Positions 8,774 through 17,212 are shown, counted from the first letter of the stretch. The stretch is DNA of 48,288 nucleotides from Candidatus Izemoplasma sp. (GCA_007132465.1 SLOP01000034.1:1-48288); one strand, 5' to 3'. Made by a program: numbers and translations. The notes: generated by a model not told the origin, from the sequence alone.

Positions 8774-8924
8774 TAACCATGCATGGCATGGATGACAAGG
8801 TGATTTACGGTGCGTTGATTGATTGCATGGCGTCGTGACAGGGTGACGTGCGCAATCGAGGCACCCGTCTCGTGGTCACCTTGCTTGTGCGGTGCGAATT
8901 TTTGAACCCATACAAGGAGGCCCC

Positions 8925-9263
8925 ATGGAAAAACCCACGTTTTGGCACACCATCACTGACCACACAGCCCCCGTGTGGATTAGCACGTTCAAGGTTGTGT
9001 TGCTTATTAAAACCGTTTTGGTGTTGGTTGTTGGCCATAGTCTAGCTGTCAACTACTTAGTTCATGAGGCGGTGCTTGGCTTTATCGCCTTTGTCGTCAT
9101 GGTTTGGCTTGTGGCGTTTATCGGCCATGTTATCGACATGGTCATCTTACATCACCTTACCAACGTCCGCACCCTTACTGTCACGCTGAGGCGAAGTCAG
9201 AAGAACCGGGAATCAAAAGGTAGCCCGAAACGCTTGTTAGATCGCACTCACGAAGAAGCGTAA
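8925..9263 (+). CDS. Small two-helix membrane protein (112 aa)
   Basis: AAGGAGG five bases before the ATG at 8925 fixes the start. Two hydrophobic segments (about residues 18-37 and 44-66) are followed by a basic C-terminal tail rich in Arg, Lys and Ser (RRSQKNRESKGSPKR). The basic tail probably lies in the cytoplasm. No family is recognised. A separate promoter at 9271 serves the next gene, so the two are not strictly co-transcribed, but both are small two-helix proteins on the same strand. Confidence 0.75.
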   Translation: MEKPTFWHTITDHTAPVWISTFKVVLLIKTVLVLVVGHSLAVNYLVHEAVLGFIAFVVMVWLVAFIGHVIDMVILHHLTNVRTLTVTLRRSQKNRESKGSPKRLLDRTHEEA

Positions 9264-9270
9264 TATCACG

Positions 9271-9298
9271 TTACAAGCACACAAACCTGTGGTACAAT
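9271..9298 (+). promoter_or_regulatory. Promoter with TGn-extended -10
   Basis: TTACAA at 9271-9276, a 16-base spacer, and TACAAT at 9293-9298 preceded by TGG. Confidence 0.7.
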
Positions 9299-9328
9299 GT
9301 GACTACCGATACGAAAGAAGTGATGCCC

Positions 9329-9583
9329 ATGGAGAAAGTGTTAAAGATATGGTACATGCTTTTGCAAGGGATGTTTTTCGTGTTTGTGGGATTCAGTTTG
9401 CTTGCCACGGTGTTTTGGTATTTTGGCGGACGAGAGTTTCAAACCGTGTTTCGCAACGTCACCATCGCCATCGCGTTTCTCACCGGCTATTTCGTGTTTT
9501 ATCGTATCTACGTGTTTGCGTATAAAAAGGATGACGTTAAGACCATGCCCGAACACATGGATGACCTTTCCCGAGGCGATTAA
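9329..9583 (+). CDS. Small two-helix membrane protein (84 aa)
   Basis: Start at 9329 (MEKVLKIW) is preferred because AAAGAAG lies 8 bases upstream; the ATG at 9323 would be too close, and the earlier GTG at 9299 precedes the expected transcription start. Two hydrophobic helices, at about residues 7-30 and 40-62, carry several aromatic residues (FYRIYVFAY), followed by a short charged tail. No family is recognised. The gene is monocistronic, with a promoter and a strong terminator. Confidence 0.7.
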   Translation: MEKVLKIWYMLLQGMFFVFVGFSLLATVFWYFGGREFQTVFRNVTIAIAFLTGYFVFYRIYVFAYKKDDVKTMPEHMDDLSRGD

Positions 9584-9593
9584 GACACCACAC

Positions 9594-9625
9594 AAAAAAA
9601 GCTTTGACCGAGGTCAAAGCTTTTT
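9594..9625. terminator. Bidirectional terminator
   Basis: AAAAGCTTTGACC / GGTCAAAGCTTTTT with loop GA and A/T runs on both sides. It lies between convergent genes ending at 9583 and 9624. Confidence 0.88.
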
Positions 9626-9920
9626 AACGACTTGATGTTTCTTCACCGAGCAAGGTGTTGAAGATTGGAATTAGTAAAAACACCAACCACCCGGGGTGAG
9701 CCATGTCATAACCGAGCGCGAGCACAAGAAATGCTGCCACAGCCGCCAAAGGCACCAGGTTGCGAATCGTATCGATTGGCTTTTGGCTGATGAGCAAAGA
9801 CGAAAGTGGAATCAGCAAGAAAACCAGCACGCCTAACAACCACTCACGATAGACAAAACCAATGAACAAAAAGAGGGTGACCGCAATCATCGGCATCGCT
9901 TCGTTCAGACGTTTACGCAT
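9624..9920 (-). CDS. Stand-alone two-unit version of the 2-TM repeat module
   Basis: This 98-residue membrane protein has two tandem copies of a roughly 37-residue hairpin module, at residues 8-43 and 55-91. Each begins P-x-x-AV, contains GF or GY, and ends WLVFLLIP or LVFLLIPL. The same module occurs six times in the HAAS-domain protein at 22231-23334 (for example WHPGWLVFLAIP there and AHPGWLVFLLIP here). GGAGG eight bases before the ATG supports the start. A full promoter and terminator show an independent gene. Function unknown. Confidence 0.82.
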   Translation of the reverse strand: MRKRLNEAMPMIAVTLFLFIGFVYREWLLGVLVFLLIPLSSLLISQKPIDTIRNLVPLAAVAAFLVLALGYDMAHPGWLVFLLIPIFNTLLGEETSSR

Positions 9921-9959
9921 AGATAGACCTCCTCAACTTGACGTTAATCTGACACTTTA

Positions 9960-9988
9960 AGCATAGCACATCCATTGGCTTGCGACAA
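9960..9988 (-). promoter_or_regulatory. Minus-strand promoter of the two-repeat membrane protein
   Basis: On the minus strand, TTGTCG, a 17-base spacer and TGC-TATGCT. The distance to the start codon is about 40 bases. Confidence 0.7.
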
Positions 9989-9993
9989 GCAAA

Positions 9994-10020
9994 AAAACGG
10001 ACCGCACCGCGGTCCGTTTT
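9994..10020 (-). terminator. Terminator of the M29 aminopeptidase gene
   Basis: ACGGACCGC / GCGGTCCGT stem with A/T runs, immediately after the minus-strand stop at 10023. Confidence 0.85.
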
Positions 10021-10022
10021 GA

Positions 10023-11258
10023 TTATAAGACGAAGTTGCCGTTTTTCATGATGGGAATCCGCGTGCCGTCTTCTTTAATGCCGGTCACATTGATGTCCTC
10101 GCTGCCAAACATGAAGTCCGAATGGGCCATTGAATGGTTGTAGCCAAGTTTTTCAAGGTCATCTTTTTCCATCGACGTGCCGTTTTTCACGTTCATTGGG
10201 TAGGCTCGACCCAACGCCATGTGGCAACTCGCGTTTTCATCAAAGAGTGTGTTATAAAAGAGAATGCCGGTGTTTTGGATGGGGCTGTCGTGTTCGATGA
10301 GAGCGATTTCGCCAAGGTATGAACTGCCCTCGTCAAACTCAAGCAGGTTTTGGAGGGTGCGTTTTTCCTTCTTAGCGTCAAAATCAACCACTTTGCCGTC
10401 TTTGAACGCTAGCCAGAAATCCTCAATTAAGTTGCCTTGGTAATTGAGCGGTTTGGTTGCCACAACTTTACCATTGGTGCCGGTTTTGTGGGGCATGGTA
10501 AAGGTTTCTTCGGTGGGGATGTTCGGGTTAAAGCGAACGCCGGAGGTGGTAACTTCATCGCCGCCGGCCCACACATGGTCATTAACGAGTTCAATCGTGA
10601 TGTCGGTACCGAGGCTGTTTTTGAACGACAGCGCCGCAAACTGATGGTCGTTTAATATCTGGTTTCGGCGTGAGAGGGTTTCGTTGTGGCGTTCCCATTC
10701 GGCCACGGCGTCACCGCCATCGCGCACGCGACACGCTTCGAAGATGGCGTCCCACAACGCCTCGTTCGCTTCGTCTCCGGTTTTGCCAGGAAACACCTTT
10801 TCGCTCCAGACAGTGTTGGGCGCAGCCACGATGGTCCATTGGGCCTTGTTGGCCATCATGTGGGTTTGGAAAAACGACAGTTTCTTCATCGCCGCAATGC
10901 CAGATTTTTGCATTTTTTCTGGGTCAACCCCTTGGTTCAATCCAGGGACTGGTGAGGTGATGCTGATAAAGCAAGCGCCTTTATCGATTGCATGTTTTGC
11001 TTTGTCGACTACCCACGTTGGGATTTCTTGCAAGGTGTCGATGTCCATGTATTCATAGCCATGACGTGAAACGTAATCGTCAGACCAATCGACGTGGACG
11101 CGTTTGGCACCGGCCAGGTAAGCTTGTTTAACAATTTCACGGGCCAAATCTCTTGTCTCGGTCGTCGAACGCACGACGACGTGCTGATCTTGTTGGACGT
11201 TCGCACCAACGTTTACCGCGAGCGCCGCATAGTTTTCTACCATGGTTCGTTTGGGCAT
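10023..11258 (-). CDS. M29 family aminopeptidase (AmpS/AmpT type)
   Basis: This 411-residue cytosolic metallo-exopeptidase removes N-terminal residues from peptides. All family metal ligands and the catalytic tyrosine can be seen: Glu250 (PTEETFTMPH), Glu317 (SSYLGEIAL), His346 (ASCHMALG), Tyr353 (GRAYP), His379 and Asp381 (MAHSDFM). The numbers nearly equal those known for the Thermus enzyme. The start at 11258 (MPKRTMVE) is chosen because GGAG lies 8 bases upstream; an ATG six codons earlier overlaps that site. It is a monocistronic gene and the active counterpart of the paralogue at 24353-25576. Confidence 0.95.
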   Translation of the reverse strand: MPKRTMVENYAALAVNVGANVQQDQHVVVRSTTETRDLAREIVKQAYLAGAKRVHVDWSDDYVSRHGYEYMDIDTLQEIPTWVVDKAKHAIDKGACFISITSPVPGLNQGVDPEKMQKSGIAAMKKLSFFQTHMMANKAQWTIVAAPNTVWSEKVFPGKTGDEANEALWDAIFEACRVRDGGDAVAEWERHNETLSRRNQILNDHQFAALSFKNSLGTDITIELVNDHVWAGGDEVTTSGVRFNPNIPTEETFTMPHKTGTNGKVVATKPLNYQGNLIEDFWLAFKDGKVVDFDAKKEKRTLQNLLEFDEGSSYLGEIALIEHDSPIQNTGILFYNTLFDENASCHMALGRAYPMNVKNGTSMEKDDLEKLGYNHSMAHSDFMFGSEDINVTGIKEDGTRIPIMKNGNFVL

Positions 11259-11294
11259 GGGGAAAGCTCCTTTCATGTATTAATCACTGCAACC

Positions 11295-11303
11295 AGTATA
11301 GCA
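11295..11303 (-). promoter_or_regulatory. Extended -10 of the M29 gene
   Basis: Minus strand TGCTATACT, about 37 bases before the start codon; no convincing -35. It lies between the ispH stop and the M29 gene. Confidence 0.5.
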
Positions 11304-11308
11304 TGAAA

Positions 11309-12241
11309 CTAACGCCGATGCATGGTGATGACGTTTTTAACGGTGCTTTTTGTGTCGTGAGTTGAAGGACTGTCCGGGTCAAACGCTTGTAAAAAACGTA
11401 TGACTTCTCGTGTCAAGGCGCTTGGTGTCGAGGCACCGCTTGTGACCGACACGCAGGATAGTTTTTTCAACGCCGCCACATTCACTTCTTCCACTGACGC
11501 GATACGATTGGCTGAAAAACCGGCTTCCCGGGCGGTTTCAACGAGTTTTTTCGTGTTGTTGGAGTGTTGATCGCCAACGACGAAACAGTGCTCGACCTCA
11601 GACGGTTGGTGTTTCACCGCAAGCTGTCGCGTTCGTGTGGCGTCACATTGTTCATCAAGGACGATGGCGTAGGGATATTTTCGGCGAATCGCCTTGCCGA
11701 TATGATAGATGTCGAATAAACTCATCGTTGTTTGGTTTGTGATGGCAATCGCCGTGGATTTAACATCGGTCGACGCCACGTCGCTGAGCGACTCGATGAC
11801 GATGACGTTTGGCGAAATGGCCCGCACGCTTTCGGCTTCGGGGTGGGTATGCTTGCCGATGAAAAACACCGTGTAACCTTGTTGGACGTACGTTTTGACG
11901 ACGCGCTGACTCTCGGTGACGTCGGCACAGGTTGTGTCGATGACGTCGAGGCCCTTATCACGAGCTTTTTCGAGGACCGCCTCGCTGACGCCGTGCGCGG
12001 TCACGACGAGGGTGCCTTCATCGATATCATCAAGCAACGCGAGGCGCGTTTTAGTCGGATCGTGCAGCGTCCGTACGCCGAGCGCCGCAAAGTCATCGAC
12101 AATCCGCGTGTTGTGCACAACCATGCCAAGCACCGTAATCGGACGTTTGACGTCGGAATCGGCGGCGAGTTTTCGGACAACGTCAATGGCGTGTACTACG
12201 CCGTGACAATAGCCGCGCGGGGTTAGGGCATATACATTCAT
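11309..12241 (-). CDS. ispH: 4-hydroxy-3-methylbut-2-enyl diphosphate reductase
   Basis: IspH is the [4Fe-4S] enzyme that ends the MEP pathway, making IPP and DMAPP. The three cluster cysteines are visible: Cys12 (PRGYCHGV), Cys105 (DTTCADV) and Cys199 (EQCDATRTRQ). Active-site residues include the HNT histidine near 43, AHGVS, HPEAE and TNQTTMS, and the C-terminal SVTSGASTP. Length (310) is usual. AAAGGAGG fixes the start. It is divergent from cshB-nfo; in Bacillus subtilis ispH (yqfP), cshB (yqfR) and nfo (yqfS) are neighbours in one direction, so this is a conserved cluster with ispH inverted. Confidence 0.95.
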   Translation of the reverse strand: MNVYALTPRGYCHGVVHAIDVVRKLAADSDVKRPITVLGMVVHNTRIVDDFAALGVRTLHDPTKTRLALLDDIDEGTLVVTAHGVSEAVLEKARDKGLDVIDTTCADVTESQRVVKTYVQQGYTVFFIGKHTHPEAESVRAISPNVIVIESLSDVASTDVKSTAIAITNQTTMSLFDIYHIGKAIRRKYPYAIVLDEQCDATRTRQLAVKHQPSEVEHCFVVGDQHSNNTKKLVETAREAGFSANRIASVEEVNVAALKKLSCVSVTSGASTPSALTREVIRFLQAFDPDSPSTHDTKSTVKNVITMHRR

Positions 12242-12266
12242 ATGGCGCCTCCTTTAAGTCAATCAA

Positions 12267-12295
12267 TTGGAAAACCGTCGGTTTTATTATATAAT
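12267..12295 (+). promoter_or_regulatory. Promoter of cshB-nfo
   Basis: TTGGAA at 12267-12272, a 17-base spacer and TATAAT at 12290-12295. The overlapping minus-strand TATAAT (12286-12291) could serve the divergent ispH. Confidence 0.75.
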
Positions 12296-12321
12296 GAAAT
12301 GGACAGAAACGAGGGAACAAT

Positions 12322-13467
12322 ATGCAATTTTCCAAAACCTACATCGCCAACGCCGTTCAAGCACTCGGCTTTACCGATTTTACCGACGTGCAGCGTGCCG
12401 TCATCCCGGATGCCATCCGCGGAAGGGACATCGTCGCCTGTAGCCAAACGGGAAGCGGGAAAACCCACGCCTTCTTAATCCCCATCTTTTCGCGGCTTGT
12501 TGAAAGGGAACATCGCGTGCAGGCCGTGATTGTCAGCCCGACCCGTGAACTGGCGTCGCAGCTATTGGATGCTGCCCGGCAGATTGCTGCGCACGCTGAG
12601 GAGCCTATCGACATCCGATTATACAGCGGCGGACAAGATCGCCACCAAGAAATCGAACGGCTGAAGAAAAGCCAACCGATGATTGTCATCGGCACCCCGG
12701 GGAAAATTAAAGACTTGGCCATCAATGCCAACGTCTTGAAAATCCATCGCGCCGAGACAATCGTCATCGATGAGGCCGACATGGCCCTTGATATCGGCTT
12801 TTTGCCAGACATTGAATCAATCGTTTCAACAACCAAAAATGACGCCCAACTGATGGTGTTCAGCGCCACGATTCCAGAAAGCCTGAAACCTTTTTTACGA
12901 CGCTCAACACGGCACGCAAAAGAGGTTTCACTTGAAGATAAAAGCCTGGGCTCTCTGGCCATTGACCATCGCTTTTTCCGTGTTGACACCCCGGCAGAAA
13001 AAGATAAGCGACTAATGGCGTTCACCCGTGAAACGTCGCCGTATTTAGCGTTGGTGTTCGTCAATCAGAAAGCCGACGCTGACCGCCTTGCGACGATGTT
13101 GTATCAAGCAGGTAAACAGGCCATTGCCCTACACGGTGATGTGCCAGCACGCAAACGTAAACAGCTTCTTAGACGCATCCATAACCTCGATGTGCAATAC
13201 GTCGTCGCCACAGACATGGCAAGCCGCGGTCTGGACATCGAAGGCATTAGCCACATCATTAACTACGATCTACCTGTGGACATGAATTTTTATGTTCACC
13301 GTGTTGGGCGCACCGCACGCATGGGTCACAGCGGCACTGCCATCAGTTACTTCACAGATCGCGATGGTCATGTGTTCCATTACATGGAAAAACATCGAAT
13401 CGCCTACACCGTGAAAGGCACCAAACCGAAAAACGCACCCCAGGATAAAAGGAGAATGAAACGATGA
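12322..13467 (+). CDS. cshB: DEAD-box RNA helicase, CshB-like
   Basis: This ATP-dependent RNA helicase of 381 residues shows the Q motif (GFTDFTDVQ), Walker [26 protein letters not shown], the domain 2 motif [11 protein letters not shown], and HRVGRTAR. The C-terminal extension is only a short basic tail (KRRMKR), which fits the CshB type rather than DeaD-type proteins with RNA-binding tails. Position before nfo, and next to ispH, matches the Bacillus yqfR locus. It acts in RNA remodelling, ribosome assembly and cold tolerance in relatives. It overlaps nfo by 4 bases. Confidence 0.9.
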   Translation: MQFSKTYIANAVQALGFTDFTDVQRAVIPDAIRGRDIVACSQTGSGKTHAFLIPIFSRLVEREHRVQAVIVSPTRELASQLLDAARQIAAHAEEPIDIRLYSGGQDRHQEIERLKKSQPMIVIGTPGKIKDLAINANVLKIHRAETIVIDEADMALDIGFLPDIESIVSTTKNDAQLMVFSATIPESLKPFLRRSTRHAKEVSLEDKSLGSLAIDHRFFRVDTPAEKDKRLMAFTRETSPYLALVFVNQKADADRLATMLYQAGKQAIALHGDVPARKRKQLLRRIHNLDVQYVVATDMASRGLDIEGISHIINYDLPVDMNFYVHRVGRTARMGHSGTAISYFTDRDGHVFHYMEKHRIAYTVKGTKPKNAPQDKRRMKR

Positions 13468-14399
13468 TCAAACTCGGAAGCCACGTCTCGATGAACGGCC
13501 GCGAAATGTTGCTTGGAAGTGTCGATGAAGCGCTTTCCTACGGCGCCAACGCGTTCATGATTTACACCGGTGCACCGCAAAACACGCGCCGCAAACCCAT
13601 TGAAGACCTCAACATCGATCTCGCCAAACGTCGCATGGAAGAAGCGGGTATCCGACCCGAGGATGTCATTGTGCATGCGCCGTATGTGATGAACCTAGCG
13701 AACCCCGACCCAACCAAGCGCGCCTTCGCCCAAGATTTCCTAGTTAGCGAAATCGAACGCACCGCTGCGATTGGGGCCAAACACATCGTCTTACATCCGG
13801 GCGCTCACGTGAAAGAAGGCGCTGAGTCCGCCATTGAACGCATTGTTGATGGACTGGAAAAGGTTATTGAACGCACAAAAGCTTACGATGTACACATCGC
13901 CCTTGAAACAATGGCTGGCAAAGGCACCGAAGTCGGACGTAGCTTTGAAGAGTTACGCGCCATCATCGACGGCGTCGAGCATGACGAGCGTTTAAGCGTC
14001 TGTTTTGACACCTGCCATACGCACGATGCCGGCTACGACGTGAAAGGTGATTTTGACGGGGTGATGGCGGAGTTTGATCGCATCGTCGGCCAACACCGCA
14101 TCGGTGTTTTTCACATCAACGACTCAAAAAATCCCCGCGGTGCAGGCAAGGATCGTCACGCCAACCTCGGCACCGGCTATATAGGGTTTGAGGCGCTTAA
14201 CGCTATCATTCACCACCCCGATTTTACCGCCATCCCTAAAATTCTTGAGACCCCTTATGTCACGGAGACCGATGACAGCACAAAACGCGTGTATGCACCG
14301 TACAAGGAAGAAATAGCGATGGTTAAAAAAGGCATGTTTGATCCGTCGTTCATCGACGCCATTCGAGCAAAACATCAACGCGCAACGAGCGCCTCATAA
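13464..14399 (+). CDS. nfo: Endonuclease IV (AP endonuclease)
   Basis: Nfo cleaves DNA 5' to abasic sites and takes part in base-excision repair. The trinuclear zinc site motifs of AP endonuclease family 2 are all present: [58 protein letters not shown] and ILETP. The length of 311 residues is slightly above the usual 280-300 because of a C-terminal extension. The ATG overlaps the cshB stop, so translation is coupled. The downstream small membrane gene begins four bases after the stop. Confidence 0.96.
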   Translation: MIKLGSHVSMNGREMLLGSVDEALSYGANAFMIYTGAPQNTRRKPIEDLNIDLAKRRMEEAGIRPEDVIVHAPYVMNLANPDPTKRAFAQDFLVSEIERTAAIGAKHIVLHPGAHVKEGAESAIERIVDGLEKVIERTKAYDVHIALETMAGKGTEVGRSFEELRAIIDGVEHDERLSVCFDTCHTHDAGYDVKGDFDGVMAEFDRIVGQHRIGVFHINDSKNPRGAGKDRHANLGTGYIGFEALNAIIHHPDFTAIPKILETPYVTETDDSTKRVYAPYKEEIAMVKKGMFDPSFIDAIRAKHQRATSAS

Positions 14400-14402
14400 G
14401 CC

Positions 14403-14654
14403 ATGCGTGGAGTATGGTTTGGACTCGCCACGCTTGATGTGTTGGCACTCGTCGTGTTTCTCATCATCGGCGAACTGATGTTGGTGGCGTTGGTGGGCGC
14501 GTTTGCACTGATTTTTTTCGCCTTGGCGTTTTTTGACCACGAGGACACGGCCACCACGTTCACCACGAAAGACCCTCGCATCGACCGCCTTGACGACACG
14601 ATTAAAGCCTTGGAAACGCGCTTAGAGTCCGTTGAGAAAAACCAAAAATCATAA
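14403..14654 (+). CDS. Small membrane protein with C-terminal coiled coil (83 aa)
   Basis: Two hydrophobic helices fill residues 5-44 (WFGLATLDVLALVVFLIIG and a second stretch ending FFALAFF). They are followed by an acidic linker and a heptad-like segment RIDRLDDTIKALETRLESVEK at the C-terminus. No ribosome binding site is visible; the ATG is four bases after the nfo stop, so expression is probably coupled. No family is recognised. A C-terminal coiled coil suggests oligomerisation or partner binding on the cytoplasmic side. Confidence 0.7.
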   Translation: MRGVWFGLATLDVLALVVFLIIGELMLVALVGAFALIFFALAFFDHEDTATTFTTKDPRIDRLDDTIKALETRLESVEKNQKS

Positions 14655-14712
14655 ACAGATTCGTCGTTTGCACCTTGATTTGTGTAACTCAAAGGCAAAA
14701 CGCCAAGCACCA

Positions 14713-14741
14713 TTGCCATGGCTATCGTGACGTGGTATAAT
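14713..14741 (+). promoter_or_regulatory. Promoter of the queG leader
   Basis: TTGCCA at 14713-14718, a 17-base spacer and TATAAT at 14736-14741 with a TGG extension. Transcription should begin near 14748. Confidence 0.8.
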
Positions 14742-14747
14742 GGCCAC

Positions 14748-14851
14748 GGAATAAGACCTCGCGTCTTATCGACCCTGACGGCGAAGGGGTCGACACGATA
14801 AAATGGTGGAGTGCTTTAGGCACCCACCATTTTCGTTAGGGGGAAAAACCC
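14748..14851 (+). promoter_or_regulatory. Structured leader RNA upstream of queG
   Basis: Three hairpins stand in a row: ATAAGAC / GTCTTAT (14751-14769), CGACCC / GGGTCG (14770-14792), and a strong AAAATGGTGG-GTGC / GCAC-CCACCATTTT (14800-14833) with a T-rich right arm that resembles a terminator. The queG ribosome binding site AGGGGGA begins five bases later. The last hairpin could act as an attenuator, or the segment could be a short independent RNA. I cannot match it to a known preQ1 riboswitch class. Confidence 0.55.
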
Positions 14852-15790
14852 GTGATAGACACCGTCCTGAATCACCCGCTAATCGATGACGTCAAGGCGC
14901 TCGATGTCCCGGTCTACCTCGCCACTAATCCCCATCTCACCGACGCCGAACGCGACGCGCTAAAAGGATACCAAACGATGCTTGTGTTGAGCATCTCCTA
15001 CCCTCACGACACCGTACCGTGGCTAGGCAAAGGGTTTGGACTGGTGTCTCGTTACGCGTATGGCACCGATTATCATCGCGTTTTTCGTGACGTATTTTCA
15101 GATTTAGAACGAACCTTTACCCGACGCGGCGTGCGCGCGAAAGGGTATGCCGACATCAGCCCGTTTAATGAACGGCTAGCCGGCACGCTAGCGGGGCTTG
15201 GCACCCGTGGTAAAAACCAGTTTCTCATTCATCCACGCTTTGGAACGTATCATTACCTCGGCATTTTGCTCGTGGATACTCCGATTACTACCGTACCATA
15301 TGCCACCGACGGGTGTGGCGATTGCACCCGATGCATCGAGGCCTGTCCAACTGACGCCCTCGATAATGGCTTCGACCAGCGCGCATGCAGTGCTTATGTG
15401 ACACAGTTGAAATCATCGTTCAACGATGCGGACTTGGCGCCGCTGAAAACGATGGTGTTCGGGTGCGATGTCTGCCAACGCGTGTGCCCCAAAAACACAG
15501 GACGCATCTTTGTGGATCGGCCACACTTCATGGCCGATGCCAACGCTCAGCTGAACCTCGAGAACCTGCTTGCAATGTCAAACAAAGCGATTGACAAAGC
15601 CTACAACACCTATGCGTTCGCATGGCGTGGCGGGTTAGTGTTGAAACGTAACGCCATGGCGCTTTTGTTGAATCAAGGCATGACGAGCAGCTTACCTTTG
15701 ATGCGCGACGTCGCGTCACGCTACACACACGTTCCTTGGTTTAACGTCGATGCCACGCGCATCATTAACAGACTGGAGGAAAGCCGATGA
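14852..15790 (+). CDS. queG: Epoxyqueuosine reductase
   Basis: QueG reduces epoxyqueuosine to queuosine in tRNA wobble position 34, using cobalamin and two [4Fe-4S] clusters. The cluster motifs CGDCTRCIEACP and CDVCQRVCP are clear, as is the family segment AGLGTRGKN. The protein has 312 residues, shorter than the roughly 380 of Bacillus and E. coli enzymes; both ends look shortened and the C-terminal HEAT-repeat region is reduced. GTG at 14852 is chosen for the well placed AGGGGGA. It overlaps trmL by 4 bases, as these genes are neighbours in Bacillus too. Confidence 0.92.
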   Translation: MIDTVLNHPLIDDVKALDVPVYLATNPHLTDAERDALKGYQTMLVLSISYPHDTVPWLGKGFGLVSRYAYGTDYHRVFRDVFSDLERTFTRRGVRAKGYADISPFNERLAGTLAGLGTRGKNQFLIHPRFGTYHYLGILLVDTPITTVPYATDGCGDCTRCIEACPTDALDNGFDQRACSAYVTQLKSSFNDADLAPLKTMVFGCDVCQRVCPKNTGRIFVDRPHFMADANAQLNLENLLAMSNKAIDKAYNTYAFAWRGGLVLKRNAMALLLNQGMTSSLPLMRDVASRYTHVPWFNVDATRIINRLEESR

Positions 15791-16320
15791 ACCACATTGT
15801 CTTGCATGAACCGCTCATCCCCCAAAACACCGGCAACGTCATGCGTACGTGCGTCGCCACCGGTGCACGGTTGCATCTGATTAAACCGCTCGGCTTTTCG
15901 CTCGAAGACAAACACGTCAGACGTCCGGCACTCGATTACCTCCGAGATTTAGATTACGAAATCCACGACAGCTATGAGGCGTTCCAAGCAGATCGTCAAG
16001 GCCACTTTTACTTTATCACTCGCTACGCTGAACGTTCGCACGATAATCATGATTACACCGGCGACGGTGATGTGTATTTCGTCTTCGGAAAGGAAACCAC
16101 AGGGATCCCTAAATCGCTTCTTAAAGCGAATATTGAGCGGTGTGTCCGCATCCCTATGTCAGATAAGACACGGAGTTTGAACGTATCAAACGCCGTTGCC
16201 ATTGTGCTCTATGAAGCCTTGCGCCAACAAGGCTACCCAGGCTTGCATACCCACGAGCCCGACATCTTCAAAGGCAAAGATTTTCTCAAAAACCACCACG
16301 GGAGTGATTCGAATGACTAA
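15787..16320 (+). CDS. trmL: tRNA (cytidine(34)-2'-O)-methyltransferase
   Basis: TrmL is a SPOUT enzyme that methylates the 2'-OH of wobble residue 34 in tRNA-Leu using SAM. Diagnostic segments are PQNTGNVMRTC, FGKETTGIP and RSLNVSNAVAIVLYEALRQ, the last forming the trefoil-knot SAM site. The length of 177 residues is slightly above the usual 155-160, through a C-terminal extension. The ATG overlaps the queG stop, linking two position-34 tRNA modification genes. The downstream SDR begins within the last codons of trmL. Confidence 0.94.
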   Translation: MNHIVLHEPLIPQNTGNVMRTCVATGARLHLIKPLGFSLEDKHVRRPALDYLRDLDYEIHDSYEAFQADRQGHFYFITRYAERSHDNHDYTGDGDVYFVFGKETTGIPKSLLKANIERCVRIPMSDKTRSLNVSNAVAIVLYEALRQQGYPGLHTHEPDIFKGKDFLKNHHGSDSND

Positions 16321-17047
16321 GACCGCCTTAATCACCGGAGCTTCGCGCGGCCTTGGCCGCGCGATTGCCAAAGAATTCGCGGCCAAAGGCTACAACATAG
16401 CGATCAATTATCGGCGAAGCGAGGCTGAAGCACAATCATTAAAAGAAACGGTGGAAGCGCAAGGCGTCAACGCGGTGCTCGCCCAAGGTGACGTGGCCGA
16501 TGAAGCTGACGCCAAGCGTGTGATAAAGACCACACTCGAGGCATTTGGACGTCTCGACGTCCTCGTCAACAATGCCGGAGTGCTCGTCTCTGGCCGCATT
16601 GACGACCTTTCGTTCAGCGAGTATCAATTGGCGATGCATGTCAACGTGGCGTCGGTGTGGTTGATGGTGAAAGCCGCCATCGATGCGCTAGAAAAAACCG
16701 GTGGGGCCATCGTTAACATCTCTTCAGGCTCAGGCATTGTCGGGCCACCTAATCAATCGCCTTACGCCACTTCGAAAGCCGCTGTCAATGGCTTGACCAA
16801 AGCGCTCGCAAAAGAACTCGCCCCACGCGGCGTGCGCGTGAACGCAGTCGCGCCGGGCATGATTCCGACCGACATGACCCAATCACGGATTGACGAAGGC
16901 ATCGAGGACTACATTAAGACAGTGCCGCTTGGCCGTCTTGGCAGCCCCGAAGACATTGCGAAAGCGACCGCCTTCTTGGCAGATAGCGATGCGGGGTTTA
17001 TCACCGGCCAAATATTGCCCGTCAACGGCGGGCGTCATGGAGCGTGA
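16313..17047 (+). CDS. SDR family oxidoreductase, FabG-like
   Basis: The 244-residue protein follows the FabG pattern: TGASRGLG near residue 9, D60, VNNAGV at 85-90, Asn111, Ser137-138, Tyr151 and Lys155 (YATSK), and the end GQILPVNGG. NADPH-dependent 3-oxoacyl-ACP reduction is the likely family activity, but no other fatty-acid genes are near, so the substrate is uncertain. The ATG at 16313 overlaps trmL by 8 bases and has GGGAGTGA upstream. The gene continues the queG transcript. Confidence 0.85.
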   Translation: MTKTALITGASRGLGRAIAKEFAAKGYNIAINYRRSEAEAQSLKETVEAQGVNAVLAQGDVADEADAKRVIKTTLEAFGRLDVLVNNAGVLVSGRIDDLSFSEYQLAMHVNVASVWLMVKAAIDALEKTGGAIVNISSGSGIVGPPNQSPYATSKAAVNGLTKALAKELAPRGVRVNAVAPGMIPTDMTQSRIDEGIEDYIKTVPLGRLGSPEDIAKATAFLADSDAGFITGQILPVNGGRHGA

Positions 17048-17051
17048 CACG

Positions 17052-17195
17052 ATGCACAACATGAACCCGAACGAAAACAACCCGAAGAAAAACGCCCCCA
17101 AAGACCGCGCACAGTGGATTAGCTTAATCGTTTTTGATGCGGCGATTTTGATTACCCTGGCCGTCGTTGTGTGGTGGGTTCTTCGCAGCGGATAA
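17052..17195 (+). CDS. Small tail-anchored membrane protein (47 aa)
   Basis: The reading frame encodes a hydrophilic Asn/Lys-rich N-terminus (NPNENNPKKNAPKDR) followed by one hydrophobic helix (about residues 25-43) and a two-residue tail. The start at 17052 has GGAG nine bases upstream; an ATG at 17037, overlapping the SDR end, is an alternative. It is the last gene of the queG-trmL-SDR unit. No family is recognised, though similar short C-tail-anchored proteins are common in Bacillota. Confidence 0.6.
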   Translation: MHNMNPNENNPKKNAPKDRAQWISLIVFDAAILITLAVVVWWVLRSG

Positions 17196-17212
17196 CCCGC
17201 GAGTCGCACCGA

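Noticed and set aside
12357-13064. 235-codon minus-strand reading frame
   Set aside because: It is entirely antisense to the well supported cshB gene and shows no protein-like composition or start site.
14748-14851. T-box or preQ1 riboswitch
   Set aside because: The T-box sequence with GGGTGG and ACCGCG is missing, and the short preQ1-I stem with A-rich tail is not seen. Left as an unassigned leader.
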